Source of the DNA: Fluviicola chungangensis
GTDB taxonomy: Bacteria > Bacteroidota > Bacteroidia > Flavobacteriales_D > Crocinitomicaceae
NCBI RefSeq assembly: GCF_007558725.1
Contig: NZ_VLPL01000009.1
Coordinates: 1-64,000, forward strand
Reading direction: 5' to 3'
Length of the DNA: 64,000 bases
Below are positions 1 to 8,935 of this stretch, piece after piece (position 1 is the stretch's first letter; the number at the start of each line of letters is the position of its first letter). The position numbers were made by a program, and so were the translations under genes. The notes under the pieces are model-generated. The model did not search any database and was not told where the DNA came from. It saw only the letters and a list, made by a program, of their open reading frames with translations.

Positions 1-508
1 AAATCATCCACACAAATCTTTAGCGGGGCAAAGCCCCTGGTTGTTTAAGGGAAGTAATAGATTGGAAAAAGTAAAACAGAATAATTATATTTAATCATTG
101 TCTGAAAACGGGGAAGGTTACAATTGACCTGTGCTAAATAATGCTGATAAGGACAGCAAATAAGTGATTTTTTTCATAAGTATTATTTAATAAAAGCCGA
201 GGTTAAATTTTATAGTATTGCATTAGCTTTCGGCATTTATTTTGCCAATACAACACTTATATTTCAATTGTCTGTAATCAATGAAATATGCTAAAACAAG
301 ATATTACAGATCTCTTGTTTTTAATTAAATTGCTTTTTCAATAAATGGGAATTTGGTGAATAGTATCTGGTATTGCTAAATATTTTTTAGGTTATTCTTC
401 AATATTGCATTACAAAGATACCCTTCAACCTCGTAACCTATTTACGTAATGAAATCAAGTACTTTTATTTTGAACGCAACGTTAAAATTAATCTCTAAGT
501 TGAGGCTC
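1..508. other. intergenic stretch without a recognisable gene
   Basis: AT-rich, with frequent stops in all frames and no protein-like reading frame. A small GC hairpin (ggggcaaagcccc, about 26-38) is the only clear local structure. The neighbour to the left is outside the window, so this may be the flank of an upstream gene or a decayed region. Confidence 0.6.
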
Positions 509-510
509 AA

Positions 511-570
511 AAAAACACGTATTTTACACGTATTTTTCAAATTTCACGTACGTGTTTCGTACGTGTTTTT
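511..570 (-). terminator. ACGTGT-repeat hairpin, terminator overlapping a gene end
   Basis: Perfect 11-bp arms aaaaacacgta (511-521) and tacgtgttttt (560-570) enclose a second nested acacgta/tacgtgt pair. On the minus strand the 3' arm runs into a T tract just past the stop of the LuxR-type gene, so it fits an intrinsic terminator. The outer arm lies inside the last codons (the C-terminal NKNTYETRT is encoded by the repeat). Confidence 0.6.
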
Positions 571-1566
571 ATTAATTGGTTGATTATCAATCGTTTCAAA
601 ATTTGTTTCAGTTCTAAAATTTTCGCCACTAAATTTCTCTATAAAATCTTTTTTGTTAGCAGATTCTGTCTTTTTGTAAATGTTTGAGGCATGTTTCGAA
701 ACAGTTTTTGGAGTGATAAATGTTTCTTGCGCTATGTCTTCATAAGTCATACTTTTGTTTTTCAAGATCAAATAGGCAATATCCAATTCCCTTGAAGTCA
801 GTCCACTTTTTTCAAGTAATTCCGATTGCAAATCATTCAATTCATCATTCGTTGTTTCTTTTATTCCTAAAAACCCTGCTTTTTTCAGCAGGTTATATTC
901 TACTTTGCTTTGAAATAAATAGTACTTCGTATAGGCATAAAAGGTAATAATGAAACTAATATTTACTAATCCATTATTGATTGTCTGATAATCACCAAAG
1001 AAAACGACAATTGGCATGGTGGCCATAAATATGATTCCGATATAGCCAGAATATATCATGAGTTTAAAAGGTGTTTCTTCCAACTTCTGTTTTTTTCTTT
1101 TTTTCGAAAGAAACTTAACTGTAGTAATGCAAAAATATACAGAGATTAGAACCGGGAGAACAATGAAATTTCGTTTTGAAATAGCGATATTACCAGTAAT
1201 AAAATAGGTAAGAATGAAACCTACTCCAAAGGATAAAACCAAACTCCAAAATAGAACTTTTGTATTGAATAGCTTTTCCTGGGAAATGTTTAGTTCCTGG
1301 ACCAAGTAATAAAAGTAATAGGTGGCAAGTATAATTCCGCTTCCAAATGCTAAAATGTTTTGTGCGAGAATATGAATCGGAATCCGTTCGTCTGGAAGTA
1401 ATCCACTGCAAAGATTATAAAATATAAAAGCAACAATGAGAATCAAAAACCTGAATCGGGATTTGTCTTGCCTACGAGATAAATAATTTGGTAGTTGAAA
1501 AAACAAAACGATTATTTCAATGCAGGTAAAAATGAATGTTGTTAGTTTAAGTTCCGTTCCAAACAT
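544..1566 (-). CDS. seven-helix membrane protein with C-terminal LuxR-type HTH
   Basis: The first ~215 residues form about seven hydrophobic segments, compatible with a 7TM sensor. Residues ~250-297 are a LuxR/GerE helix-turn-helix (LTSRELDIAYLILKNKSM, then YEDIAQETFITPKTVSKH). I infer a one-component membrane regulator that senses a ligand or membrane state and binds DNA directly; the ligand is unknown. It begins 4 bp after the GNAT stop, so the two form an operon with the acetyltransferase upstream. The C-terminal tail is low complexity (N/T/E rich) and its last codons form part of a terminator hairpin. The architecture recurs in Bacteroidota, but I know no named homologue. Confidence 0.75.
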   Translation of the reverse strand: MFGTELKLTTFIFTCIEIIVLFFQLPNYLSRRQDKSRFRFLILIVAFIFYNLCSGLLPDERIPIHILAQNILAFGSGIILATYYFYYLVQELNISQEKLFNTKVLFWSLVLSFGVGFILTYFITGNIAISKRNFIVLPVLISVYFCITTVKFLSKKRKKQKLEETPFKLMIYSGYIGIIFMATMPIVVFFGDYQTINNGLVNISFIITFYAYTKYYLFQSKVEYNLLKKAGFLGIKETTNDELNDLQSELLEKSGLTSRELDIAYLILKNKSMTYEDIAQETFITPKTVSKHASNIYKKTESANKKDFIEKFSGENFRTETNFETIDNQPINKNTYETRT

Positions 1567-1570
1567 TTGC

Positions 1571-2143
1571 TTAATTCTCTTTTAAGTACATTTTTAATGG
1601 ATAACCTAAAGTGTTTATTTCGGAGATAACTTTGAATCCGAGCTTTTCGTAAAATGGAAAGTTTCTTTCTGTAGAAGTTTCTAAATAAATAGGTAATCGT
1701 TTCTCCCTAGCATCGTGGATAATTCTCGCCATCATTTCAGTTCCTTTAGCTCGACCTTGTTCCGCCGGATCTACACCTATATACCACAGATGGAGGAATT
1801 GAAAATCCGGATGGTGTTTTTTGATTTCGCTTTCGCGTTTTAGAACTTTTTTGACGTTTGAAATTCCCATGCATCCGAAAACCAGTTTCAGATCCCATAC
1901 AATGCTTTTTAGTGTGGTTTTCTGTTTGGACGGATCCAGTACTATTGCGCATGCCTTTTGATCTTTTGAAATATAGATCTGTCCAGAGTTTTTTCCCTTA
2001 AAGTAGGAGTATTCCATTAACTTCCTAATTCTTGCTTCGCGCTTATTATCTTGTTTAACTACAAAGTTTACAGATTTATTATCCACAAATGATTTAAGAA
2101 GAATGTCAATTACGATCTGCTTTTCGTTGATATTGTTTTGCAT
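1571..2143 (-). CDS. GNAT family N-acetyltransferase
   Basis: 190 residues with the GNAT acetyl-CoA signature in the second half: LHLWYIGVDPAEQGRAKG (~117-134) is motif A with the pyrophosphate-binding Q-x-x-A/G-x-G loop, followed by the beta5/alpha4 region ETSTERNFPFYEKLGFKV. The full length is normal for the family. Substrate cannot be told: the N-terminal acceptor region (KKHHPDF) matches nothing I recognise. It is the first gene of a two-gene operon with the membrane LuxR regulator and is divergent from a small XRE regulator, so a role in local signalling or detoxification is possible but is only inference. Confidence 0.8.
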   Translation of the reverse strand: MQNNINEKQIVIDILLKSFVDNKSVNFVVKQDNKREARIRKLMEYSYFKGKNSGQIYISKDQKACAIVLDPSKQKTTLKSIVWDLKLVFGCMGISNVKKVLKRESEIKKHHPDFQFLHLWYIGVDPAEQGRAKGTEMMARIIHDAREKRLPIYLETSTERNFPFYEKLGFKVISEINTLGYPLKMYLKEN

Positions 2144-2344
2144 TTTTTGTTTTTTGCTCGCAGAAGGGGTAAGAACAATTGTTTTACCGATTCAGTGAAT
2201 GTTTTTTGTTGATCAAAATTAAATATTTAATCGGTTTCTAGTATTTGGGTTACAAAAATACCGTAAATAAATACACCGAAAACGTGAAATTATATTTACG
2301 AAAATATTAAAAACAGCTTATCAAATTTGAGTTGTTTTGTCAGT

Positions 2345-2644
2345 ATGGCAGAAATCCACATTGGTAACGAGATTAAGAACGTTTTTGATAAGCGCGGATT
2401 TACAATAACCGAGTTCTCAAAACGTATAAAGACATCTCGTGAAAATGTGTATAATATCTTCGCTAGAAAAACAATTGATACCGGATTGCTTTTAACTATT
2501 TCGAATGCCCTTGAATTTGATTTTTTTTCATTGTATGTGCATACTATTAATCCGACAAAAGATTCGGAAATCGATAGGCTTCGAAAAGAAATTGTATACT
2601 TGGAAGAAATTAATTCACTTTTAAAGGCGAAACAATCTAAATAG
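2345..2644 (+). CDS. small XRE-family helix-turn-helix regulator
   Basis: About 99 residues from ATG 2345 (MAEIHIGNEIKNVFDKRG); an in-frame ATG six codons earlier lacks a better context. Residues ~5-60 are a Cro/C1-type HTH (FTITEFSKRIKTSRENVYNI, then LLLTISNALEFDFF). A short charged helix (~75-99, IDRLRKEIVYLEEINSLLKA) probably serves dimerisation. It is divergent from the GNAT gene, with about 200 bp between the starts, so it may control the divergent pair. No partner toxin gene is adjacent. Confidence 0.75.
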   Translation: MAEIHIGNEIKNVFDKRGFTITEFSKRIKTSRENVYNIFARKTIDTGLLLTISNALEFDFFSLYVHTINPTKDSEIDRLRKEIVYLEEINSLLKAKQSK

Positions 2645-2717
2645 GATTTTTTCAAACTCAGCATAGTATATTGTTTTTCAGTTGGCTTTGGCAAGAATAC
2701 AACATTAAAATTGTATT

Positions 2718-2735
2718 TACAACATATTTGTTGTA
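2718..2735. promoter_or_regulatory. palindromic operator upstream of XRE gene
   Basis: TACAACA-tatt-TGTTGTA is a perfect 7-bp inverted repeat with a 4-bp spacer, 33 bp before the ATG of the second XRE gene, and it overlaps a near-consensus promoter box (catatttg). This is the position expected for an autoregulatory operator. Confidence 0.6.
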
Positions 2736-2768
2736 TTGTTTTTCATTTTGATACAAGACCTTTCCAGT

Positions 2769-2987
2769 ATGGATAAGGAACGATTGCAACAATTTGGAGA
2801 AGGAATTAGACAATTGAGACGTTCCAAAAATTTAACACAAGCTGAATTAGCCAGTCGTATGGGAAGAGATCAACAATCAATACAAAGGCTTGAATCAGGA
2901 AGAGTTAATCCGACTTACTTATATCTTCTTGAATTAGCAAAGAGTCTTGAAATGGATATTTCTGAACTCGTAGCAGTTGGCAAATAA
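2769..2987 (+). CDS. 72-residue XRE regulator
   Basis: Start chosen at ATG 2769 (MDKERLQQFGEGIRQLRRSK); an upstream in-frame ATG would add 11 residues that include part of the promoter region. The whole protein is one XRE HTH: NLTQAELASRMGRDQQSIQR followed by LESGRVNPTYLYLLELAKSL. It lies behind a perfect palindrome that is probably its own operator. It has no effector domain, so it is likely a phage- or island-type repressor. The next gene (TonB receptor) is convergent. Confidence 0.8.
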   Translation: MDKERLQQFGEGIRQLRRSKNLTQAELASRMGRDQQSIQRLESGRVNPTYLYLLELAKSLEMDISELVAVGK

Positions 2988-3114
2988 ATTTTTCATTTTC
3001 TATTGAAAAAAATATCTTCCCGTTTGAATAGGTCAGTCAATATTTTTTTGTCCTTTTCAGTTAAAAGAAAACGAGAACAAAGCGAAACCAACCAATTACC
3101 AGTTTGCAACCCCG

Positions 3115-5745
3115 CTAAATCCTGACTATCAGCTTCACATTGAACCTCCGCTGTGTCAAATAATTCGGGATAGAGTAATACTTCCCGGAAACGTCCTGTA
3201 CCCACTGCTTCGAAAGCACGTTGTTTACCCCAAGTAGGTTAAATACCTCAAACGAAATGATCGCGCTTTCCATTTTCTTCAGGAAATTTCGTGTTTTACC
3301 CGGTTTGCGGTATAAAAGATCATACGACATTCCCATATCCACCCGGAAATACGATTTCATGGTTAAGGTATCTTTATAGCGCGAATGATCCGGCGGACCG
3401 TAGGGTAAACGTGAACCGTAAGTAATTCCAACCTGGCAAGTCAACTGCTGTAATCCCGGCATATGATCTTGGAACAACACTCCGACAGTTACATGCTGAT
3501 CAGTGGGTCTTCTGATATACCCTGGATTTACCCGGTTTGAGTCTACTGCCACCTGATCCTCGCTGAATCCATAAATAATCTTTTCACCTGCAGCATTGTA
3601 ATAATCGTAATAATAATCATCTTTAACGTCTTCCTTGGTAGAAAGTAAACCGAGCTTGAAAAAAGACATGAGCCCCGGAACAAATTCGCCGTTCAGGTTC
3701 AGGTCCAGCCCGGTTGCATAGGCTACTGCATTATTCTGTGCGAAATAACGTGTCCGTACATTGTCCACCTCGTAAGGATTTACGTCCCACAAGTATTTGT
3801 AGTAAGCTTCCGCTGAAAATTTAAAAGGAGACTCCCGTTTCCACATAAAAAAACTGTAATCCATCCCCAAGACAAAATGAGCGGATTTTTGCGATTTTAC
3901 ATTCGGATTAATTTGCCCTGAAAATGTGCGGTATTCTCTGTAAAAAGGCGGTTGATAATAAAGTCCGGTAGAAAGTCGGTAACGAACTCCCCTTCTGACA
4001 AACAGCGTGTCTTTACGAACATATTTGACAGGATAAAAAGTAAGGCTTAAACGAGGTGTAATGAAGCCATCGCTGTTGAAAGTGGTATAAGTGCCTCTCA
4101 ATCCATAATCCAATACCAAAGAAGACCTTCCTTCTTCAATCGTGTCACGTACAATTGTTTCGCGGAAATTTCCAATCGAATCTTTGAACTTATAGGTTTT
4201 GGAAACAGGAATATTTTTCCGGGACTTTTTCCATTCCCAGTGATCCTGAGTATAAACATTGTAACGCTGATTATCCAACTGCAGCTTGCTTTTGATTACC
4301 TCATACAAATCTACCTCATCCGTTTGTTGGTCCACTTGGGAATACCCGGCAGAATCTACAAATTTCCATTCGCTCAATACGTCATTAAAATGATCGATCT
4401 GGATTCCTGCGCCTACTTTTAATTCGTGTTTGGTATTTTTATTCTTCGGTTTAAAAATTACCGATCCGTCATGGTACACACTGATAATATCTGCATTCAG
4501 TTTATTTCGGGCGTGATTCAGAAATCCTCCTACCCCCAACACAGCAATGGAATCACCAAATGCTTCTTTGGAAGGGTCCATTTCCAATTCATTGATGAAG
4601 TATTCACCCAGGATATCAAAAGTTTCGCGCTCATCGCTTCTGAAATAGGTAAAAAAGGTCTTACCCTCGTATTTTTTGGAGGTATAATTCAAAGAAGTTC
4701 CAACCGTAGAAGTGAGGAATTTGGTCTTTTCCTGTCCTTCAAAATAAATATTGAACGAATACGCCTGGTTCGCTGTTCCAAAATCGGTCTGGCTGGTTTG
4801 AGGAGCAAATTGATAGGTATTCGATGAAACATGCCCAAGCATACTCCAGGACCAATGCTCATTGATAGTATAATTCGTCACTGCCTGGGCATCCCAAAAG
4901 ATCGGATTGTAATTTCCTTTCGTCGGAAGTGAATTCAGCAAGTATCCGTTGGCGCGGTATCTGGCTCCGAACAAGTATTGAAAACGGTCGTGTTTCCCAA
5001 CCTTATCTTCCACATGAGCTTCAACCCCTAGCAAAGAAGCCATCGCCGAAATCCGCAATGAATCGGGACGTTTGTATTTGATATCCAAAACCGAGCTCAA
5101 TTTATCCCCGTACATGGATTGAAAACCTCCCGATGAGAAGTAAATATCTTCTACCAATGCTGTATTAATAAAGCTCAATCCTTCCTGCTGACCGGAACGG
5201 GTAAGAAAAGGCCTGTTGATCAAAAATCCATTGACGTATACCAGGTTCTCATCGTAGTTTCCTCCGCGCACATTGTAATTGGAAGTCAATTCATTATTGG
5301 AATTTACACCGGCCTGGGTCAACACAAGCATACGTTCAACACCTCCGAGCACTTGTTTTTGCAAATCAATCGGTGGAATTTTGTCCAAACCATTCAGATC
5401 TTCCTTCGCTTTATTAATATCCACTTCGATAAAACCAAAATCAAAAACAACCGGGTCAAGTATAAAGGAATTCACATCCGGGATATGAACATTGCGCTTG
5501 TACTCATTTTCGGCATCAAACCGGGCAATCATCCCGTACTTTCCCGGTGCAAGCTGGACCTGGAAACGGCCTTCCTTATCGGTCGCGGTCGAAATGGTGT
5601 CTGCACCAAGGAGAAAAAGGATTTTCACGTTAGGCAACCCATTTTTCCGGTTATCCAGTACATTTCCGTTTACCTGGACCTGTGACCACAAAGCAGTCAG
5701 TGGCAAGAAAACAAGGAAAAATAATACTAGAAATCGGTTTCGCAT
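3115..5745 (-). CDS. TonB-dependent outer-membrane receptor with CarboxypepD_reg-like domain
   Basis: 876 residues, full length. Residues 1-21 are a signal peptide ending LTALWSQ. Residues ~24-105 are a carboxypeptidase-regulatory-like (DUF4480/CarboxypepD_reg) domain typical of Bacteroidota SusC/CirA-like receptors. The plug follows at ~120-240 (NVRGGNYDENLVYVNGFLI), then a beta-barrel whose end QRRFNVKLIVRI is a typical outer-membrane C-terminus. It imports a ligand using TonB-ExbBD energy. No SusD partner lies next to it, so the substrate is open; an iron-complex or peptide receptor is as likely as a glycan receptor. Monocistronic on the minus strand. Confidence 0.88.
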   Translation of the reverse strand: MRNRFLVLFFLVFLPLTALWSQVQVNGNVLDNRKNGLPNVKILFLLGADTISTATDKEGRFQVQLAPGKYGMIARFDAENEYKRNVHIPDVNSFILDPVVFDFGFIEVDINKAKEDLNGLDKIPPIDLQKQVLGGVERMLVLTQAGVNSNNELTSNYNVRGGNYDENLVYVNGFLINRPFLTRSGQQEGLSFINTALVEDIYFSSGGFQSMYGDKLSSVLDIKYKRPDSLRISAMASLLGVEAHVEDKVGKHDRFQYLFGARYRANGYLLNSLPTKGNYNPIFWDAQAVTNYTINEHWSWSMLGHVSSNTYQFAPQTSQTDFGTANQAYSFNIYFEGQEKTKFLTSTVGTSLNYTSKKYEGKTFFTYFRSDERETFDILGEYFINELEMDPSKEAFGDSIAVLGVGGFLNHARNKLNADIISVYHDGSVIFKPKNKNTKHELKVGAGIQIDHFNDVLSEWKFVDSAGYSQVDQQTDEVDLYEVIKSKLQLDNQRYNVYTQDHWEWKKSRKNIPVSKTYKFKDSIGNFRETIVRDTIEEGRSSLVLDYGLRGTYTTFNSDGFITPRLSLTFYPVKYVRKDTLFVRRGVRYRLSTGLYYQPPFYREYRTFSGQINPNVKSQKSAHFVLGMDYSFFMWKRESPFKFSAEAYYKYLWDVNPYEVDNVRTRYFAQNNAVAYATGLDLNLNGEFVPGLMSFFKLGLLSTKEDVKDDYYYDYYNAAGEKIIYGFSEDQVAVDSNRVNPGYIRRPTDQHVTVGVLFQDHMPGLQQLTCQVGITYGSRLPYGPPDHSRYKDTLTMKSYFRVDMGMSYDLLYRKPGKTRNFLKKMESAIISFEVFNLLGVNNVLSKQWVQDVSGKYYSIPNYLTQRRFNVKLIVRI

Positions 5746-5948
5746 CTTCGCTTAAACGTTGAAATGCCGAAATTAGTGTAAAGTTTTTTATTTCATCTGC
5801 GAATCCGCCGTTTTTTCAAGAATTCCTCCGGAAGAACAGCACATTTCAGTCCCCTGCAGATTTCGAACAGAGCGCAGATTAATGATTTACTGTATGTAAG
5901 CAAAGTTTATTCATCCTCCAGTGAAAAATCTGCGAGATCCGCATGAGC

Positions 5949-7532
5949 TTATTTCGTCAGATCAACCACTATTAACCCGGCTTCAAAAGGATCAATTTCT
6001 GAGTGGATCTGCTTTAGTAATTCCTTATAAGCTCCACTTGGTGCAAACTGCAGCCAATGAAAATGCCGCTCTTGCAGGGAATTCTCAGGGATTATCCGTT
6101 CCGAAATGAAATCAATGGATTGCAGTGCCTGCTCGTGTCGCTGCTTCAACTGCTTTACCAAACGCTGCTCGAAGGATTCCAGCTGTTTTTTCATCCGGAC
6201 GGTTTCTGCTTCAGCGAATGATTCCAAAGTCGCTTCAATCGATCGTGCCTTTTCGATCATGGTGGAACGCAGGGTATTAAATTCAGTATAAAGCATCGAA
6301 AGATCCAGGTCATCTTCTTCATTTTCTTTCAGAAACAACTTTTTCAGATGCTCTTTTGGCTCGAAATAGCGTTCATCCGGCCAATTCAGTTTATCCATGC
6401 GCTTTTTCAAAGCACCATCGACCAATTGAAGTGAAACACGCTGCTGAACCAAAGGAAACAACATGCGATGCACTTCAAACACTCCTTTCAGCTGGATCCA
6501 ATAAGCCATCTCTCCTCCTCCTCCGACATACACCAGATTCGGTAAGATCGTTTCCTGGTAAACGGGACGCAAAATCACATTCGGCGAAAAATTTTCCGGT
6601 TCCTTCTGAACCAATTGCTCCAGCTCTTCTTTCGAGTATATCTTTCCGTCAATTGCCAGGCCATTTGCCGTAGGTTCAATTCGTAAACGCTCACCTGCTT
6701 TCAGGTAAAACAAATTACATTCCCGCGAATTTGCCTGCGGTTTATATCCGGCTTCTTCTACTTCTTTATTTTTAGCTAAAACCGCCTGGTGTGCCAAAGG
6801 ACCGGAAATCTCGCGTAAGATTACCGGGATAAACTCCTTTTTCAGATCACGGTTATCCGGTTGCAGCACCAATACTCCGAAATCTGCAAATAACTTACTG
6901 ATGAATTCCTGCAAATACGAAGCATAATCTACTTTCTCTGAAATCGCTAGCAAGTCATTGATTTCCGTTTCCTTTCCTTCAAAGAAGGCACTGAATTGAG
7001 AAAAAACCTCCTTGAAATCACCCATATTAAAACGACCTACAGGTCCTGTTTGTGCAGATTCCCAGGTCAATTTTTGATTGAACAAATACGCAGATTTCAC
7101 TTCATCAAAATCATGATCTTCGGAAGCCATCCAGAACACCGGAACCGCTTTAAACTCGCTTTGACTTTTGTTAAACTCTTCCGATAAACGGACCACATGA
7201 AGGACTTTGTAAATCAAATATAGCGGTCCGGCAAAAAGCGTCAGCTGATGCCCTGTTGTAATGGTAAACGTACGTTCGCGCTCCAATAATTTCAGGTTTT
7301 CCAATTGACTTTCGGAAGCATAAGAAGCAATTTGACTGTTCCAAACCCGCACCAGGTTTTGCCTGTTCGCTGAAGAGTAAACTTCCTTCTTTTTTTGAGC
7401 TTGCGCATGCAGATCTGAAATGGAACTCAAGGGTGCCGTAAGAAATTGCCCGAATGTTGTCTGGTTCCCAAAAGCCTGGGAAAATGATGAAAATTGGTTG
7501 ATTTTATCTCGGGAGATTGTTGTATGACTCAT
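5949..7532 (-). CDS. bshC: bacillithiol biosynthesis cysteine-adding enzyme BshC
   Basis: 527 residues from ATG 7532 (MSHTTISRDKINQFSSF); a 14-codon upstream extension is possible but would cross the promoter. The protein carries the BshC landmarks: TFTITTGHQLTLFAGPLYLI, then VPVFWMASEDHDFDEVKS, and YVGGGGEMAYWIQLK in the middle. A coiled-coil segment (~370-460) is rich in E/K/Q. BshC adds cysteine to glucosaminyl-malate in the last step of bacillithiol synthesis in the cytoplasm. bshA and bshB are not in this window. A TACATTTG promoter box sits only 4 nt upstream of the start, suggesting a leaderless mRNA. Confidence 0.92.
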   Translation of the reverse strand: MSHTTISRDKINQFSSFSQAFGNQTTFGQFLTAPLSSISDLHAQAQKKKEVYSSANRQNLVRVWNSQIASYASESQLENLKLLERERTFTITTGHQLTLFAGPLYLIYKVLHVVRLSEEFNKSQSEFKAVPVFWMASEDHDFDEVKSAYLFNQKLTWESAQTGPVGRFNMGDFKEVFSQFSAFFEGKETEINDLLAISEKVDYASYLQEFISKLFADFGVLVLQPDNRDLKKEFIPVILREISGPLAHQAVLAKNKEVEEAGYKPQANSRECNLFYLKAGERLRIEPTANGLAIDGKIYSKEELEQLVQKEPENFSPNVILRPVYQETILPNLVYVGGGGEMAYWIQLKGVFEVHRMLFPLVQQRVSLQLVDGALKKRMDKLNWPDERYFEPKEHLKKLFLKENEEDDLDLSMLYTEFNTLRSTMIEKARSIEATLESFAEAETVRMKKQLESFEQRLVKQLKQRHEQALQSIDFISERIIPENSLQERHFHWLQFAPSGAYKELLKQIHSEIDPFEAGLIVVDLTK

Positions 7533-7536
7533 GAGG

Positions 7537-7544
7537 CAAATGTA
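7537..7544 (-). promoter_or_regulatory. TAnnTTTG promoter box of bshC
   Basis: TACATTTG on the minus strand, matching the Bacteroidota -7 consensus exactly and ending 4 nt before the ATG. Transcription would begin at or next to the start codon. Confidence 0.55.
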
Positions 7545-7716
7545 CACATCATTTTCACTTGTAGCAGTTACCATGGAAGCTAAACTGTTAAAAACCCTAA
7601 AAGAATCCGGACTCTGAATCCCGGCTTTCGCATTGAGAATTCAAGAATAAGCCCGTTAAATGAGTTTTATTCCATGTGCGGGAACACTTCCGGAATTCAA
7701 TTCGCATTTTTTAAAG

Positions 7717-7724
7717 TACTTTTG
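7717..7724 (+). promoter_or_regulatory. TAnnTTTG promoter box of the cyclophilin gene
   Basis: TACTTTTG fits the Bacteroidota -7 consensus, 17 nt before the ATG. It leaves a short A-rich leader (aaaaaaaaatttatca). Confidence 0.55.
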
Positions 7725-7741
7725 TAAAAAAAAATTTATCA

Positions 7742-8194
7742 ATGGAAGCTATCATTCGTACCGAAAAGGGAGATATGCGTGTAACCTTCTTCCAGGAAGA
7801 TGCACCGAATACAGTTGCTAATTTTGTCAAATTGGCCAAAGAAGGATTTTACGACGGACTGACATTTCACCGTGTTTTGCCAGACTTCGTCATCCAGGGT
7901 GGATGCCCGAACTCACGCGAAGGTGCAACAGGAATGCCGGGAACAGGCGGACCAGGTTACAAAATCGACTGTGAATTGAACGGAGGGAATCAATTCCATG
8001 ATCGTGGAGTGCTTTCGATGGCTCATGCGGGAAGAAACACCGGAGGATCTCAATTTTTCGTTTGCCACAGCAGAAACAATACGGCACACTTAGACCGCAA
8101 TCATACCTGCTTCGGAAAAGTCATTGAAGGGTTGGATGTAATTGACGACATCAGACAAGGTGATCGCATTTTGGCGATAGAAGTTCAAGATTAA
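7742..8194 (+). CDS. cyclophilin-type peptidyl-prolyl cis-trans isomerase
   Basis: 150 residues, a single cytoplasmic cyclophilin domain without signal peptide. Visible family landmarks: [15 protein letters not shown] (catalytic FHR and the IQGG loop), [20 protein letters not shown] (GSQFF) and [20 protein letters not shown]. It catalyses isomerisation of prolyl peptide bonds during protein folding. The gene stands alone between its own promoter and a strong terminator. Confidence 0.93.
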   Translation: MEAIIRTEKGDMRVTFFQEDAPNTVANFVKLAKEGFYDGLTFHRVLPDFVIQGGCPNSREGATGMPGTGGPGYKIDCELNGGNQFHDRGVLSMAHAGRNTGGSQFFVCHSRNNTAHLDRNHTCFGKVIEGLDVIDDIRQGDRILAIEVQD

Positions 8195-8232
8195 GATCAA
8201 AACGCAATGGACCATTGCGATTTTGCTGAAAT

Positions 8233-8265
8233 AAAAAAGGGTGGAAATTTTTTCCACCCTTTTTT
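8233..8265. terminator. bidirectional intrinsic terminator
   Basis: Hairpin with arms aaaaaagggtggaaa / tttccaccctttttt between the convergent cyclophilin and DUF1573 genes. Its A and T tracts on both sides suit both directions. Confidence 0.85.
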
Positions 8266-8279
8266 ATGTTTATCAAATC

Positions 8280-8720
8280 TTAATTTGTTTTCGGTGCATC
8301 AGCAGGAGTTTCCTGAGGCAATACTTTCCCGGTAATGGTCAAAATGATCGGTTCTGTAGAAGCGTTCGTTGTTACTGTAATTGTTTTTGTAAACTGACCA
8401 ACACGTTTTGTATCGTAATTCACAACAATTTTAGAAGATTTTCCTTTTGCAATAGGTTCAGTCGGTTTTTCAGCAGCCGTACAACCACAAGAAGTCTGAA
8501 CATTTGTAATGATCAATGGGGTTTTCCCGTTGTTTTTAAATTCAAAGATAAACGGCTCCTTAGAATCATATGGAATTTCCGCTCGTTCGATTTTTAACGT
8601 TTTAAAAGCCACAGGAGATTTCACTTCTGTTTTAACTTCTTTTTTCGCTTTATCCTTTGTAGTTTGTGCAAATGTTCCAAGTGAAATCAATGAAACTGCC
8701 AGAATTGCTATTACTTTCAT
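8280..8720 (-). CDS. DUF1573 secreted protein
   Basis: 146 residues. The signal peptide (residues 1-18) ends SLGTFAQ. The rest is a single DUF1573 immunoglobulin-like domain with FEFKNNGKTPLIITNVQTSC and the CGC motif (SCGCTAAEKP) that marks this Bacteroidota family. A lysine-rich linker (~20-36) follows the signal peptide. Proteins of this kind are periplasmic or surface; function is unknown. The gene is convergent with the cyclophilin gene across a shared terminator. Confidence 0.85.
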   Translation of the reverse strand: MKVIAILAVSLISLGTFAQTTKDKAKKEVKTEVKSPVAFKTLKIERAEIPYDSKEPFIFEFKNNGKTPLIITNVQTSCGCTAAEKPTEPIAKGKSSKIVVNYDTKRVGQFTKTITVTTNASTEPIILTITGKVLPQETPADAPKTN

Positions 8721-8935
8721 GTGTTTTAGTTTTAACTATACAAGAATACGAACTCTTTTTAGAATGGTTGTTTAATTAACAAAAAAATAAGACAGTTCAA
8801 GAGCTTAAAAGTTCAAAACGATCAAAGAATCCCAGTAATCAAACCATTTAAATTGCAAGTTGAACATTTAAACTTTTTGAATCTTTTAAAATTTGAACAT
8901 TTCTTTATCTTCGCAATCCATTCAAAACGAGTTCC

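Noticed and set aside
2993-3205. Minus-strand frame of 70 codons at the end of the TonB receptor
   Set aside because: It overlaps the strongly supported 3' end of the receptor in another frame and has no start context or domain.
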